Shown: positions 42,472 through 51,274, numbered from the stretch's first letter. The stretch is 64,000 nt of DNA from Cyclobacteriaceae bacterium (GCA_026129485.1 JAHCHY010000010.1:1-64000), one strand, 5' to 3'. Notes: a model not told the origin generated them from the sequence alone. Made by a program: numbers and translations.

Positions 42472-43209
42472 ATGCGCCTCGGACAATTAGCCCGGAAACT
42501 CTCGGTAAGACCTTCGCAGATTGTTGACCTGCTGGCAAAAGACCAACAGTATTTTGAAGACGGCTCCAATGCCAAGCTGAATGATGACACGGTAAAGCAA
42601 ATTGTAGTACACTTTGCACCCGAACGCCTGGCCGAGATCATGACGGTGCAAGCACAGGAGATTGAAGAAACGCAATCGCAACCTGAACCGGTGGTTTTGG
42701 AAGAGGCGGTTGTTGAAGAAACGGAAGTGCAGCCGGAGCAGGCTATCGAAACAGATACCGAAGCACCGGCAGAAGAAAATACAGAAACCATTCGTGCGCC
42801 TAAAGTAGAGCTGGCCGGTTTAAAAGTGCTGGGTAAAATTGAATTGCCTGCTCCGCGTAAAAAAGAAGAATCCAAAGCAGAAGGCGAAACAACAGAAGCT
42901 GAGCAAAAGCCGAAGCGTGAGCACAAAGATAACCGCAGAAAGCCGGTTGAACGTACAGAAAAATCGTGGCGTAACCCCATTGCCCAACAACGCGAAGCAG
43001 AGGCTCGCGAAAAGGAGGAGCGCAGGAAAAAAGCATTAGAAGAAGAAAAAGAACGTAAGCGTCTGCATTATCTCAATCGCGTAAAAACCGGTCAGCCTGC
43101 CAAAGCGGCCCGCATTTATGATGAGCCGGAAGAAGCTCAAACGGAAACAGAACCCGAACAAAAGCCTCGTACCTGGTTTGGTAAGCTTTTAAAATGGCTT
43201 AACACGTAA
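42472..43209 (+). CDS. Charged coiled protein with IF2N-like N-terminal domain
   Basis: 245 residues. The first 60 residues (MRLGQLARKLSVRPSQIVDLLAKD and 'NAKLNDDTVKQIVVHFAPE') resemble the small N-terminal helical domain of translation factor IF-2. The remainder is a disordered, Glu/Lys/Pro-rich chain with 'EEPEAREKEERRKKALEEEKERKRLHY'-like helix. No enzymatic domain. Cytoplasmic. The stop codon overlaps the start of a 55-residue zinc-ribbon gene (TAATG), so the two are coupled. Possible role in translation or RNA binding, only by the N-terminal resemblance. Confidence 0.75.
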   Translation: MRLGQLARKLSVRPSQIVDLLAKDQQYFEDGSNAKLNDDTVKQIVVHFAPERLAEIMTVQAQEIEETQSQPEPVVLEEAVVEETEVQPEQAIETDTEAPAEENTETIRAPKVELAGLKVLGKIELPAPRKKEESKAEGETTEAEQKPKREHKDNRRKPVERTEKSWRNPIAQQREAEAREKEERRKKALEEEKERKRLHYLNRVKTGQPAKAARIYDEPEEAQTETEPEQKPRTWFGKLLKWLNT

Positions 43210-43376
43210 TGAAGAAGCGCGAGTGTCCGTCCTGTGCGATGGAAGTGGAGGTAAACAATAAGGTTTGTCCCATTTGCGGTTATGAATTTCCGGGGTTCTC
43301 CCCGGCCATGCGCTGGATAGCCATTCTCCTTGCTGTTGCTCTTTTGCTGACCGGGTTAGTCAGCATACTGCGCTGA
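43209..43376 (+). CDS. 55-residue zinc-ribbon membrane protein
   Basis: ATG 43209 shares one base with the preceding stop (TAATG). The product has two CxxC pairs (ECPSCAMEVEV and KVCPICGYEFP) that form a zinc ribbon at residues 6-23, then one membrane helix near 36-54 (WIAILLAVALLLTGLVSIL). Small zinc-ribbon membrane proteins are common in Bacteroidota; function is not known. Coupling to the IF2N-like gene suggests a joint function. Confidence 0.8.
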   Translation: MKKRECPSCAMEVEVNNKVCPICGYEFPGFSPAMRWIAILLAVALLLTGLVSILR

Positions 43377-43473
43377 TACCTGTCAACTATCACATTTCTT
43401 TCTGATCAAGATCATGTTTTGTTTGCCGTGCTGAATCGAAATTCATATCGAAATCACATTAACGATTTACGGT

Positions 43474-44169
43474 ATGGCACTCGAACTAAAAAAGGCAGCC
43501 CACGCTGATCTTGCTAACAAACAGGGATTGTTTTTTAGCATCGGACTTTCCGTTTCGCTTCTTGCAACACTGGGTGTGTTTGAGTGGCGGCAATATGAAG
43601 CTCCTGTTGTTGAAATTGCAGGGTCAGGAACTACCCTGTTTGAAGAATTGCTGGAAGTGCCGGCCACTGAAATTCCGCCTCCTCCGCCCGAAGTTGTGAT
43701 TCAGCAGCCCCGGTTGGTTGCAGTGCCCGATGAACAAGAGCTAAAGGATGAATTAAAGTTTAAGATCGATATTGAAGTTACCGAAGAAACCCGCGTTCAA
43801 AAGGCCGAGATTGTTGAACCACCCAAGGTAGAGGAAGAAAAAGTTGATGAGATCTTTACGATTGTGGAAGTTAATGCCCAACCCAAAGGCGGGCTTCCGG
43901 CATTCTATAAATACGTGGCAGAAAACATCCAATACCCGGTGCAAGCAAAAAGAATGGGCATACAGGGAAGAGTATTTGTAGAGTTTGTAGTAAATAAAGA
44001 TGGCACCTTAACTGATGTGGTAGCGGTAAAAGGCATTGGTGCCGGCTGCGATGAAGAAGCCGTTCGGATTGTAAGAAATTCGCCTCCGTGGAACCCGGGC
44101 CGCCAACGCGGGCATCCGGTAAAGCAGCGCATGGTAGTGCCCATTACGTTTAAGCTCGCGGAGCGATAG
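43474..44169 (+). CDS. TonB-family energy transducer
   Basis: 231 residues: one membrane helix near 24-45 (FSIGLSVSLLATLGVFEW), a Pro-rich stretch 'EIPPPPPEVVIQQPR' near 68-82, an acidic linker to about 140, and a TonB C-terminal domain 'QAKRMGIQGRVFVEFVVNKDGTL' to 'MVVPITFKL'. It transmits proton-motive force from ExbB/ExbD to outer-membrane receptors. No exbB/exbD in the window. Single gene. Confidence 0.93.
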   Translation: MALELKKAAHADLANKQGLFFSIGLSVSLLATLGVFEWRQYEAPVVEIAGSGTTLFEELLEVPATEIPPPPPEVVIQQPRLVAVPDEQELKDELKFKIDIEVTEETRVQKAEIVEPPKVEEEKVDEIFTIVEVNAQPKGGLPAFYKYVAENIQYPVQAKRMGIQGRVFVEFVVNKDGTLTDVVAVKGIGAGCDEEAVRIVRNSPPWNPGRQRGHPVKQRMVVPITFKLAER

Positions 44170-44256
44170 CGTTACATTTTGCTGCAAGGGAGAACAGCCC
44201 GGATAATCACCGTTAATCCAAAGGGCGATCAAAGTCTGCCCAAGCTTCTTGCCAGA

Positions 44257-44706
44257 TTATTGAGACAAGGGCTTGATGAAAGACCAATGTGTCTGAACAA
44301 TTTTCCATTGTCCGTTTGGCTCAAGCCTATATACTTCGGTGCAGTTCCATTTAGAAACGTTGTCGCCTGCGTAAGAATGCAGGTTGAATGTCAGCACCGC
44401 CATCGTATTGGTGGCGGTAACTTTCGGGTTTAACATTTCATACCGGGAGACATGAATTTGTCCTTTTACAGGCTCATAGTATATTTTCAATGCTTCAAGC
44501 CCGTCTAACCGATGGTCGGTATAAGGGTCAAAATAGGTTACATCATCGGCAGAAAGGTTAAGATAACCGCCCGGGTCGCCCTGGTTCCACTTTTCCAGGG
44601 CTGCTTTTTCTAAAGCAATGATGGTTTCAGATATGCCTGTGTCTGTTGTTTGTGAGAAGCTCATTTTTGTAAAGAAAAGTAATATTAAAAGAATAGCCCG
44701 TTTCAT
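44257..44706 (-). CDS. SnoaL/NTF2-like secreted protein
   Basis: 149 residues: signal peptide (to about 19, SFSQ), then an NTF2-like alpha+beta barrel with 'ALEKAALEKWNQGDPGGYLNLSADDVTYFDPYTDHRLDG' and a C-terminal 'EVYRLEPNGQWKIVQTHWSF'. DUF4440/SnoaL-like domains bind small molecules; function not predictable. Just downstream of the AraC-type regulator gene on the same strand, separated by a hairpin. Confidence 0.85.
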   Translation of the reverse strand: MKRAILLILLFFTKMSFSQTTDTGISETIIALEKAALEKWNQGDPGGYLNLSADDVTYFDPYTDHRLDGLEALKIYYEPVKGQIHVSRYEMLNPKVTATNTMAVLTFNLHSYAGDNVSKWNCTEVYRLEPNGQWKIVQTHWSFIKPLSQ

Positions 44707-44724
44707 CTTACGAAATTAGATTTC

Positions 44725-44744
44725 GTTCCTGTAAATTCAGGAAC
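44725..44744. terminator. Short hairpin between AraC and SnoaL-like genes
   Basis: GTTCCTG at 44725-44731 and CAGGAAC at 44738-44744 form a perfect 7-bp stem with a TAAATT loop, right after the AraC-type gene end. It could be a terminator or an operator for the downstream gene. Confidence 0.45.
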
Positions 44745-44770
44745 AGGAATCGCGGAACAAATGATACTTT

Positions 44771-45631
44771 TCAGGGATTTGCCTGTTTCCGGAAGCCCAG
44801 CGGTGTGGTGTTGGTATGTTCCCTGAATGTTCTTGCAAAATAGTTTGTGCTTTCATAATGCAGGTGGCTGGCAATCTGGTCAACGCTCATATCCGTATAG
44901 TGCAACAATCGTTTCGCCTCCAGAATGGTTTTACTCAAAATGTATTTCTTTGCGCTTACATAATAATACTCCTTAACCATGCTGTTCAGATGCCCGCTTG
45001 TGATGTGCAGCTTTTGAGCATAGTATTCAACGGTTCTGTCCTGGTTCAGATTTGCTTCAACTAAACGGGTAAACTGTTCAATGTACCTGTTCGGTGTCTT
45101 TTTGGCGGATGCAGGATAAACAGCAATAAATTTTCTGTCTAAAAAAATCAGCGTTTGGTACAGCAAAGCCCGCAGCATGTGCTTGTCATTGTTTTTGAAC
45201 TGTAATATCTCCGCCCGGATGTCCTGTAGCAGGTTTACCAGTTTCTGAAACGCTTCAGGTGTTAATTCCAGAACAGGCGGGCTATTGTGCAGGTTGAAGT
45301 AAGAAAGGCGTTTTGTGAATTGTGTGTCGTTGAAGAAGGCGCATAAAAATTCATCTTCAAAGATCAGCACGTAACCTTTTGGCGTATGGGTTGTGCTCCA
45401 TTTTCGTATTTGCCCCGGTGAAGAAAAGAATACATTGCCCCGTTTAATCTTTTGCCCGTGATCGTCAATGGTAAAGGTTCCGCTTCCACCGGTAATAACG
45501 GTAATGTCGTAATACGACAAGCGTTGCACGGGCGACAATTTTATGTATTTGTCTAAGTCTTCAAGCTGAATCAGGTCTATAAGTAACTCTTCGCCATATT
45601 TTGTTCTGAAAAAATCATATTGCGTAATCAT
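44771..45631 (-). CDS. AraC-family transcriptional regulator
   Basis: 286 residues: N-terminal cupin-like sensor domain (about 25-130, 'YDITVITGGSGTFTIDDHGQKIKRGNVFFSSPGQ') and C-terminal double HTH (about 190-284, 'EYYAQKLHITSGHLNSMVKEYYYVSAKKYI' and 'DMSVDQIASHLHYESTNYFARTFREHTNTTPLGFR'). Target genes are unknown; the adjacent SnoaL-like gene is a candidate. Confidence 0.93.
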   Translation of the reverse strand: MITQYDFFRTKYGEELLIDLIQLEDLDKYIKLSPVQRLSYYDITVITGGSGTFTIDDHGQKIKRGNVFFSSPGQIRKWSTTHTPKGYVLIFEDEFLCAFFNDTQFTKRLSYFNLHNSPPVLELTPEAFQKLVNLLQDIRAEILQFKNNDKHMLRALLYQTLIFLDRKFIAVYPASAKKTPNRYIEQFTRLVEANLNQDRTVEYYAQKLHITSGHLNSMVKEYYYVSAKKYILSKTILEAKRLLHYTDMSVDQIASHLHYESTNYFARTFREHTNTTPLGFRKQANP

Positions 45632-45657
45632 CTCTTTCCTGTTAAATGTTCAAATAC

Positions 45658-45680
45658 GGCACAAGCGTAATGCTTGCGCC
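45658..45680. repeat. Imperfect 23-nt palindrome
   Basis: GGCACAAGCG, then TAA, then TGCTTGCGCC make a palindrome with CAAGC/GCTTG as the best core. The motif word is partly repeated at 45710-45721 (GTGCTTGCGCTT). It is in the short gap upstream of the AraC gene. Confidence 0.5.
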
Positions 45681-45727
45681 TGATTGGGAAGTAAATATGC
45701 TTCTGATTGTGCTTGCGCTTTTTTGTG

Positions 45728-46204
45728 TCAAACCTTGTATCGAAGCAGTATCTTCTTTGCTTTCTTATTTGTTGTTTTTAGAAATATAACACCACACCAG
45801 CCGTTTTGCCCAAATAATGACTTTGCTTTTTCTCCGTCCAAAATCTCAAGTTGTTTTATATTGTCAGTCGTTAATTCTTTTACAAGATTCTCTATAGTTA
45901 TCTGCTCAGTGTTATTAGTCATGCTTATATAATAACCCTCAACAATTAGGAGCGGTCTGCAAAGTCCAATTTCTATGTTTTTATTTTCTTCTGTCTTTAA
46001 AATCACTCTATCACCGATGGGTTTAACATAGACATTTGTGTCAGCCAAAATTCTTGCCCGAAGAACAATCAACTGTTTTTCTAATTCCTTTTCACTTTTT
46101 AATTTTTCAATCCAGCACAGATTTTCTTCTTCGGTCAAAATCAACTGCCCATTAACCTGTCCCAGAATCAGAAGTCCAAATAGTAGTAATATTGTTTGTA
46201 GTTT
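45728..46204 (-). CDS. Small secreted protein with TonB-plug-like C-terminus
   Basis: 158 residues from ATG 46204, which opens a signal peptide (MKLQTILLLFGLLILGQVNG); an upstream in-frame start at 46276 would precede it by 24 residues. The C-terminal part 'ENLVKELTTDNIKQLEILDGEKAKSLFGQNGWCGVIFLKT' resembles the plug-domain end of Bacteroidota TonB receptors (conserved Gly-x-x-Gly-val-Ile pattern). No barrel follows, so it is a free plug-like domain. The gene is clearly more AT-rich than its neighbours, which may point to transfer. Confidence 0.7.
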   Translation of the reverse strand, partial: KLQTILLLFGLLILGQVNGQLILTEEENLCWIEKLKSEKELEKQLIVLRARILADTNVYVKPIGDRVILKTEENKNIEIGLCRPLLIVEGYYISMTNNTEQITIENLVKELTTDNIKQLEILDGEKAKSLFGQNGWCGVIFLKTTNKKAKKILLRYKV

Positions 46205-46253
46205 CATCTGTCCAAAGAGCATAACACATAACATTTGCATATAAGACGCACCC

Positions 46254-47219
46254 CTAAACCCCCTTAAAATACTCAAACGAATTTTTCAAAGTATCTATCG
46301 GGGTTGGTGTCAGGTCGCGCTCTAAGTAAAAATGCTCTGCCCCGGATTTTACGGCCTGTTCCACTATACTTTTAATATCAAATACACCTGTACCGGGGTC
46401 GGCCATTTTGGGGAACAGTGTCATCCACTGGTCGGGCGTGGTGCCATCGCCTGAGAAGCGTACCGGTTCTTTTGCATCTTTAATATGCAGCAGCTTAAAC
46501 CGGCCCGGGTTGTTTTTTAAAAATTCTATCGGGCTTGCTCCCCCGGCTGTCATCCAGAAAATATCCAGCTCAAATACTACGTGTTTGGGGTCTGTATTCT
46601 TCAATAAAACTTCCATTGGTGTCTGGCCGTTCTCCGTCCAGTGTTCATACCCGTGATTGTGATACACAAACGTAAGCCCGTAGTCAGCCATCTTTTTACC
46701 GATCTGGTTAAATTCATCGGCCAATTGCTTAAAGCTATCTAATGTCCATCGCTCTTTTGCGTTGCTGATATTAAGTGCCGGTAAGGCTACATAGTGCGTA
46801 CCCAGCTTGCTCAGCGCTTCCATAGCCGGTTTCAGGTTGTTACGCATGGTTACCAGATCAAGGTGTACCGATGGCGTGGTTAATCCAAAATCTTTCAGCA
46901 TGGATTTTATATCGCTAACGGAATACCCATAGAAAGCATTTGCTTCTATTCCCAATTGCCCGGCAATCGGCTTCCAGCTTTCCTTGGTTTCGCTGGCGCT
47001 GAAATCATACGGCCCGAAGAATTCGATTTCGCGGTAGCCGATTTCGCTTAAGGTTTTCAGCGTGCCTTTAATATCTTTGGAAGCCATCTGCGGAATAGTG
47101 AACAGTTGTATGCCCCAGCTTTTTTTCTGTTCGGCCAGTGCGCTGGCCAGGGCTCCTGAAACGGGTAAGGCGGCCAGCGTAGTGCCGGCTAACTGTAAAA
47201 ATCGTCTGCGTGGTATCAT
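46254..47219 (-). CDS. Sugar phosphate isomerase/epimerase (AP endonuclease 2 fold), Tat-exported
   Basis: 321 residues with a twin-arginine signal (MIPRRRFLQLAGTTLAALP) and cleavage near ASALA. The TIM barrel of the xylose-isomerase-like family follows, with metal-binding residues in 'FVYHNHGYEHW', 'VFELDIFWMTAGG' and 'LLHIKDAKEP', and a late 'HFYLERDLTP'. Tat export fits a pre-folded metal enzyme. Substrate unknown. Confidence 0.9.
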   Translation of the reverse strand: MIPRRRFLQLAGTTLAALPVSGALASALAEQKKSWGIQLFTIPQMASKDIKGTLKTLSEIGYREIEFFGPYDFSASETKESWKPIAGQLGIEANAFYGYSVSDIKSMLKDFGLTTPSVHLDLVTMRNNLKPAMEALSKLGTHYVALPALNISNAKERWTLDSFKQLADEFNQIGKKMADYGLTFVYHNHGYEHWTENGQTPMEVLLKNTDPKHVVFELDIFWMTAGGASPIEFLKNNPGRFKLLHIKDAKEPVRFSGDGTTPDQWMTLFPKMADPGTGVFDIKSIVEQAVKSGAEHFYLERDLTPTPIDTLKNSFEYFKGV

Positions 47220-47322
47220 ATGCGTGAAGGTTTGGATTGAAATTTACCGGAAATGGTACATAATTGCTTTTTTTGATATTGTATTTTTTTAATCCGCACC
47301 CGGATTTAACAATATTTACCGG

Positions 47323-47736
47323 ATGAAAAAATTAGTTTTTATTATTGATGACGACCCGGTGTACCTCAATTTCATGAAGGGTCATTTCAGCCAGATGCCG
47401 CAGTTTGAAACCCATGTGTTTCAAACGGGGCCCGAAGGCATAGCCGCATTGGCCGGCACAAGACCTTACCTGGTTATCCTGGATCATTTGTTTACCAATG
47501 CGCCCGATAAAACAGGGCTTGATTACCTGAAGGAAATTCGCAAGAAGCAGCCCGGTGTACCGGTAATTTATATTACAGGATTGAACGATGCAGAACTGAA
47601 AGAGAAAACCAAAAAGCTGAAAGTAGTAGATCATATTCTAAAGAACGAAGCCTTCCTGGTACACCTGCGCACAGCAATGGATAAGCTGGACAACCCCAGG
47701 CCTAAAGGCATTCTCGGCAAGCTTTTCAATAAGTAA
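47323..47736 (+). CDS. Stand-alone response regulator receiver protein
   Basis: 137 residues. Acidic pocket Asp9-Asp10-Asp11, phospho-acceptor Asp54 in 'YLVILDHLF', Thr85 in 'IYITG' and Lys107 in 'DHILKNEAF'. There is a short basic C-terminal tail and no output domain. No histidine kinase is adjacent. Likely a phospho-relay or protein-binding switch. Confidence 0.92.
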   Translation: MKKLVFIIDDDPVYLNFMKGHFSQMPQFETHVFQTGPEGIAALAGTRPYLVILDHLFTNAPDKTGLDYLKEIRKKQPGVPVIYITGLNDAELKEKTKKLKVVDHILKNEAFLVHLRTAMDKLDNPRPKGILGKLFNK

Positions 47737-47745
47737 TCCTTAGCG

Positions 47746-48723
47746 GTGAGAGCGCTGATCTGCCGAACCCACGGGCCGCCTCAAACACTTGCGTTAGCAG
47801 AAGTACCACAACCTGTAGCACAGCCAGACGAAGTGTTGATCGCTGTAAAAGCCTGTGGTGTGAATTTTCCCGATACGCTCATCATTCAAAACAAATATCA
47901 GTTTAAGCCCGCCTTGCCGTTTTCACCCGGTGGCGAAGCGGTTGGAACAGCCATAGCTGTAGGAGAAGCCGTGAAGCATGTTAAGGCAGGTGATCGTGTA
48001 GCAGGCTTATGCGGATGGGGCGGCTTTGCCGAATATGCAGCAGTAAAATCAACACGAGTATTTGTATTACCCGCAAATACGAACCCTGTAAGCGCTGCTG
48101 CTACGTTTTATAACTTTGCTACCGCCTACCATGCACTAAAAGACAGGGCGCAATTAAAGCCCGGTGAAAAGCTTTTGGTGCTGGGCGCTGCCGGTGGTGC
48201 AGGTCTTGCTGCTGTTGAGCTGGGGAAGCTCATGGGCGCCACCGTTATTGCAGCAGCTTCTTCCAGCGAGAAGCTGGAGCTTTGTAAGCATAAGGGAGCC
48301 GATTACGCAGTGAATTACAGCACGCATGATCTAAAAGAATCTGTAAAAGAAATTACCCATGGCGCTGGCGCGGATGTGGTGTTCGACCCGGTAGGCGGAA
48401 CATTGGCAGAAGGCGCTTTGCGCAGCATAGCCTGGCGCGGCCGTTATTTAGTGGTGGGTTTTGCTTCCGGAAGCATTCCTTCATTTGCGGCTAATGTGCC
48501 GTTGCTGAAAGGCGCATCAATTACGGGTGTATCCTGGAGCGGCTTTGCAGAACGCGAGCCTGAACGGAATGTAGCAAACATGCAGCAATTAATTCAATGG
48601 CATGCCGAGGGAAAAATCAGTCAGCAGATTTTTAAAGTATATTCTTTAACCGAAGCGCCACAAGCGTTGCAAGACTTGGCGGATAGAAAAGTGATGGGAA
48701 AAGCTGTTGTTCAGATTGAGTAA
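47746..48723 (+). CDS. NADPH:quinone oxidoreductase-type (zinc-free MDR) enzyme
   Basis: 325 residues from a GTG start at 47746, 9 nt after the receiver gene. 'KACGVNFPDTLI' and 'LPFSPGGEAVGT' mark the GroES-like half, and 'LVLGAAGGAGLAAVELGKLMGATVIAA' the Rossmann fold with an AAGGAG dinucleotide loop (quinone reductase style). Structural and catalytic zinc Cys residues of alcohol dehydrogenases are lacking, as expected. Reduces quinones or enoyl substrates with NADPH. Confidence 0.92.
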   Translation: MRALICRTHGPPQTLALAEVPQPVAQPDEVLIAVKACGVNFPDTLIIQNKYQFKPALPFSPGGEAVGTAIAVGEAVKHVKAGDRVAGLCGWGGFAEYAAVKSTRVFVLPANTNPVSAAATFYNFATAYHALKDRAQLKPGEKLLVLGAAGGAGLAAVELGKLMGATVIAAASSSEKLELCKHKGADYAVNYSTHDLKESVKEITHGAGADVVFDPVGGTLAEGALRSIAWRGRYLVVGFASGSIPSFAANVPLLKGASITGVSWSGFAEREPERNVANMQQLIQWHAEGKISQQIFKVYSLTEAPQALQDLADRKVMGKAVVQIE

Positions 48724-48725
48724 GT

Positions 48726-48821
48726 GATTTTGATTAACCGCAGAGGCGCGAAGGCGCAAAGTGTTCCGGAAACATTTTTGAGGTAAGCTTTGCGTCTCAG
48801 CGCCTCTTCGGTTAAAAAATC
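48726..48821. terminator. Long inverted repeat between convergent genes (CACAGAG class)
   Basis: The arms at 48726-48761 and 48788-48821 pair over about 34 positions with few mismatches: TTAACCGCAGAGGCGC plus AAGGCGCAAAG on the left against CTTTGCGTCTCAGCGCCTCTTCGGTTAA on the right (given in pieces). The loop is about 26 nt. It sits between the quinone reductase and FKBP genes and can end both transcripts. Confidence 0.75.
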
Positions 48822-49569
48822 AATTCACCTTAATCAGCTCCACTTCAAAAATCAAAACCGAGTTAGGCGGAATCTGCCCGCCACCCTGTTCGCCATAAGC
48901 CAGTTCAGCAGGAAGATAAAGCATCCACTTGTCGCCTTCGTGCATCAGTTGCAATGCTTCTGTCCAGCCGGTTATCACTTCGCTTACACCAAATGTAGCC
49001 GGCTCACCGCGTTCAACGGAGCTATCGAAAGTAAAACCATCAATCAGCTTGCCTGTATAATGAACGGTTACCTGGTCGGTGGCCGTTGGCTTTTTGCCGG
49101 TGCCCGATGAAATGATTTTGTATTGCAACCCGCTTGATGTTTCTACCACACCGGGCCTGGTTTTGTTCTCGGCTAAAAACGCAAGACCGGCAGCTTTCGC
49201 TTTTTCAATTTTGGCTTCCATAGCCTGCTGCATATACACCTGCACAAACATGGCAGCTTCCTGCGGATTGAGCTGTAATGAGCCTTGCGTAAACACATCG
49301 CGAATACCCATGTTTATCGATTCATAATCGAGCGAATCGCCACCCTGGCTTTTCAGGTTTTTTGAAACCAGTACGCCCAGCGCGTAGCTGGCTTTTTTGT
49401 GCGGATCGCCCAGGTCGGCTGGCTTATTTTTCATATCGTCAATTTGCTTTTTCAGCAATTCAACTTCGGAATTAAGCTGCTTCGTTTTGGCGATCAGCTC
49501 TTTTTTGGATTGTGCGTTTACCAGCAAGCTGCAAAACAGCAAGGGCAGAATCAGGAATTTCATCTTCAT
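48820..49569 (-). CDS. FKBP-type peptidyl-prolyl isomerase, exported
   Basis: 249 residues: signal peptide (to about 20, VNAQ), an N-terminal coiled dimerisation region (KKELIAKTKQLNSEVELLKKQ), and an FKBP domain at about 145-249 with 'TSSGLQYKIISSGTGKKPTATDQVTVHYTGKLIDGFTFDSS' and 'YLPAELAYGEQGGGQIPPNSVLIFEVEL'. The layout matches FkpA/Mip-like periplasmic folding helpers. Start may be Met1 or Met3. Confidence 0.95.
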   Translation of the reverse strand: MKMKFLILPLLFCSLLVNAQSKKELIAKTKQLNSEVELLKKQIDDMKNKPADLGDPHKKASYALGVLVSKNLKSQGGDSLDYESINMGIRDVFTQGSLQLNPQEAAMFVQVYMQQAMEAKIEKAKAAGLAFLAENKTRPGVVETSSGLQYKIISSGTGKKPTATDQVTVHYTGKLIDGFTFDSSVERGEPATFGVSEVITGWTEALQLMHEGDKWMLYLPAELAYGEQGGGQIPPNSVLIFEVELIKVN

Positions 49570-49653
49570 TTATATTTTTAGCGGTGCAAAGAAACGAAAA
49601 CTACACAAAGAATAAATTGTTGATTAGATTTGATTAGCTAAATCAACACCACT

Positions 49654-50913
49654 ATGGACAAACGAACCTTCCTTAAAAGCCTGGGCTTAGTTTCATTAAG
49701 CGGATTGCCATTGTGGGATGCGCTGGCCGAAGCCAATAAAAGCACCGCGCACCTTTCAGCTATTGAGGTAGCTGAACAGGAAGATTTTTGGGAAGCGATT
49801 CGTGGCGGCTACAAGCTAAAGCCCGATTACATCAACTTAGAGAACGGATACTATTGTTTCCTGCCGCAGGAAATCCTGGAGCACTACATCAGCCATGTGC
49901 GCGAGGTAAATTACCAGGGCTCGTATTACATGCGCACGGTGCAGTGGGAGAATAAACGTAAGGTTGCTGCAAAGCTGGCTGAGCTGGCAGGCTGTTCACT
50001 GGAAGAATTAATTATTACCCGCAATACAACCGAATCATTGGATATGGTTATAGGCGGTATGCACTGGAAAGCCGGTGATGAAGCCGTGATGGCTGAACAA
50101 GACTATGGCTCTATGCTGAACATGTTCAAGCTGATGGAAAAGAAGCACGGCATTGTAAACAAGATCGTTTCCGTGCCTAACCATCCAACTTCCGATGAAG
50201 AGCTTGTAAAGCTCTATGAAAGCGCCATTACACCTAAAACCCGGCTGCTGATGGTTTGCCACATGATCAACATTACCGGTCATGTTTTGCCGGTAAGAAA
50301 GATCTGTGATATGGCGCATGCAAAGGGCGTGGAGGTAATGGTGGATGGCGCCCATGCATTTGCGCATCTTAATTTTTCTATTCCCGACCTGGGCTGCGAT
50401 TATTACGGGTCAAGCCTGCACAAGTGGCTGAGCGTTCCGTTGGGGGCCGGCATTTTGTACGTAAAGAAAGGCAAGGCCGCTAACGTGTGGCCTTTGCTGG
50501 CATCGGGTAACCCCGATCAAAATGATATTTACAGCTTAAACCAGACCGGTACGCACCCGGTTTACACCGACCTGGCTATTGCCAATGCCATTGATTACTA
50601 TTTGAAGATCGGCCGCGACCGCAAGGAAGAACGCCTGCGCTATTTACAACGCTACTGGACGACCAAAGTACGCGGCCTGAAGCACATCGTGGTAAACACA
50701 CCGGAAGACCTCAGGCGCCATGCCGGTATTGGCAACGTAGGCGTTAAGGGAATGAAGCCACAGGATTTGGCGGATGCTTTACTGAAAAAATACAGGATTT
50801 ACACCGTAGCCATTGACGGGGCCGGGGTGCACGGCTGCCGCATTACCCCCAATATTTACACTACCACACAAGAGCTGGATACGTTTGTGGCCGCGCTGAA
50901 AGATTTAGACTAA
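49654..50913 (+). CDS. Class V aminotransferase-fold PLP enzyme (isopenicillin N epimerase-like), exported
   Basis: 419 residues. N-terminus 'MDKRTFLKSLGLVSLSGLPLW' is a Tat-like signal with Lys-Arg in place of the twin Arg, which may weaken recognition. Fold motifs: 'NLENGYYCFLP', 'ITRNTTESLDMVIGG', 'VMVDGAHAFAHLNF' (Asp on the pyridine N) and the PLP lysine in 'SSLHKWLSVPLGAGILYV' (Lys257). Substrate unknown; PLP enzymes outside the cytoplasm are unusual. Confidence 0.88.
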   Translation: MDKRTFLKSLGLVSLSGLPLWDALAEANKSTAHLSAIEVAEQEDFWEAIRGGYKLKPDYINLENGYYCFLPQEILEHYISHVREVNYQGSYYMRTVQWENKRKVAAKLAELAGCSLEELIITRNTTESLDMVIGGMHWKAGDEAVMAEQDYGSMLNMFKLMEKKHGIVNKIVSVPNHPTSDEELVKLYESAITPKTRLLMVCHMINITGHVLPVRKICDMAHAKGVEVMVDGAHAFAHLNFSIPDLGCDYYGSSLHKWLSVPLGAGILYVKKGKAANVWPLLASGNPDQNDIYSLNQTGTHPVYTDLAIANAIDYYLKIGRDRKEERLRYLQRYWTTKVRGLKHIVVNTPEDLRRHAGIGNVGVKGMKPQDLADALLKKYRIYTVAIDGAGVHGCRITPNIYTTTQELDTFVAALKDLD

Positions 50914-51042
50914 ATCTCCTTTTCTGGCCTGTAATAGGGGTGTTTGTTAACGGTAGTTCAACTTTAGGTTAATTACCGGCTTACCTGTTGAACCACAGCG
51001 TATTAATTTGCGTTATTTGTACTGACAACAACCACTACTTGT

Positions 51043-51252
51043 ATGTTACAATCACCTAAGCTGGCTATCCTGCAAAGCCTGGATGCCATGGACAAGGTGC
51101 AGATGGAAGAGGTGCTCAACTACATTAAGGGCATTCTTAACCAGCCTGAAAAAACAACGGATTACCAAACCTTCAGGAAAGAAGCCATGAAGGAAATCCG
51201 GCAGGCGCTGCGCCAAGAAAAAGGTCGCAAGAAATTGCGATTGGCGGTTTAA
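51043..51252 (+). CDS. Small helical protein of unknown function
   Basis: 69 residues, predicted fully helical with two amphipathic halves: 'LAILQSLDAMDKVQMEEVLNYIKGIL' and a basic tail 'EAMKEIRQALRQEKGRKKLRL'. I do not recognise it. It has its own 130-nt upstream gap and is followed by a small hairpin. May be a nucleic-acid or protein-binding small protein, or unexpressed. Confidence 0.55.
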   Translation: MLQSPKLAILQSLDAMDKVQMEEVLNYIKGILNQPEKTTDYQTFRKEAMKEIRQALRQEKGRKKLRLAV

Positions 51253-51274
51253 CCTTACCGCACCCGCGGTACCA

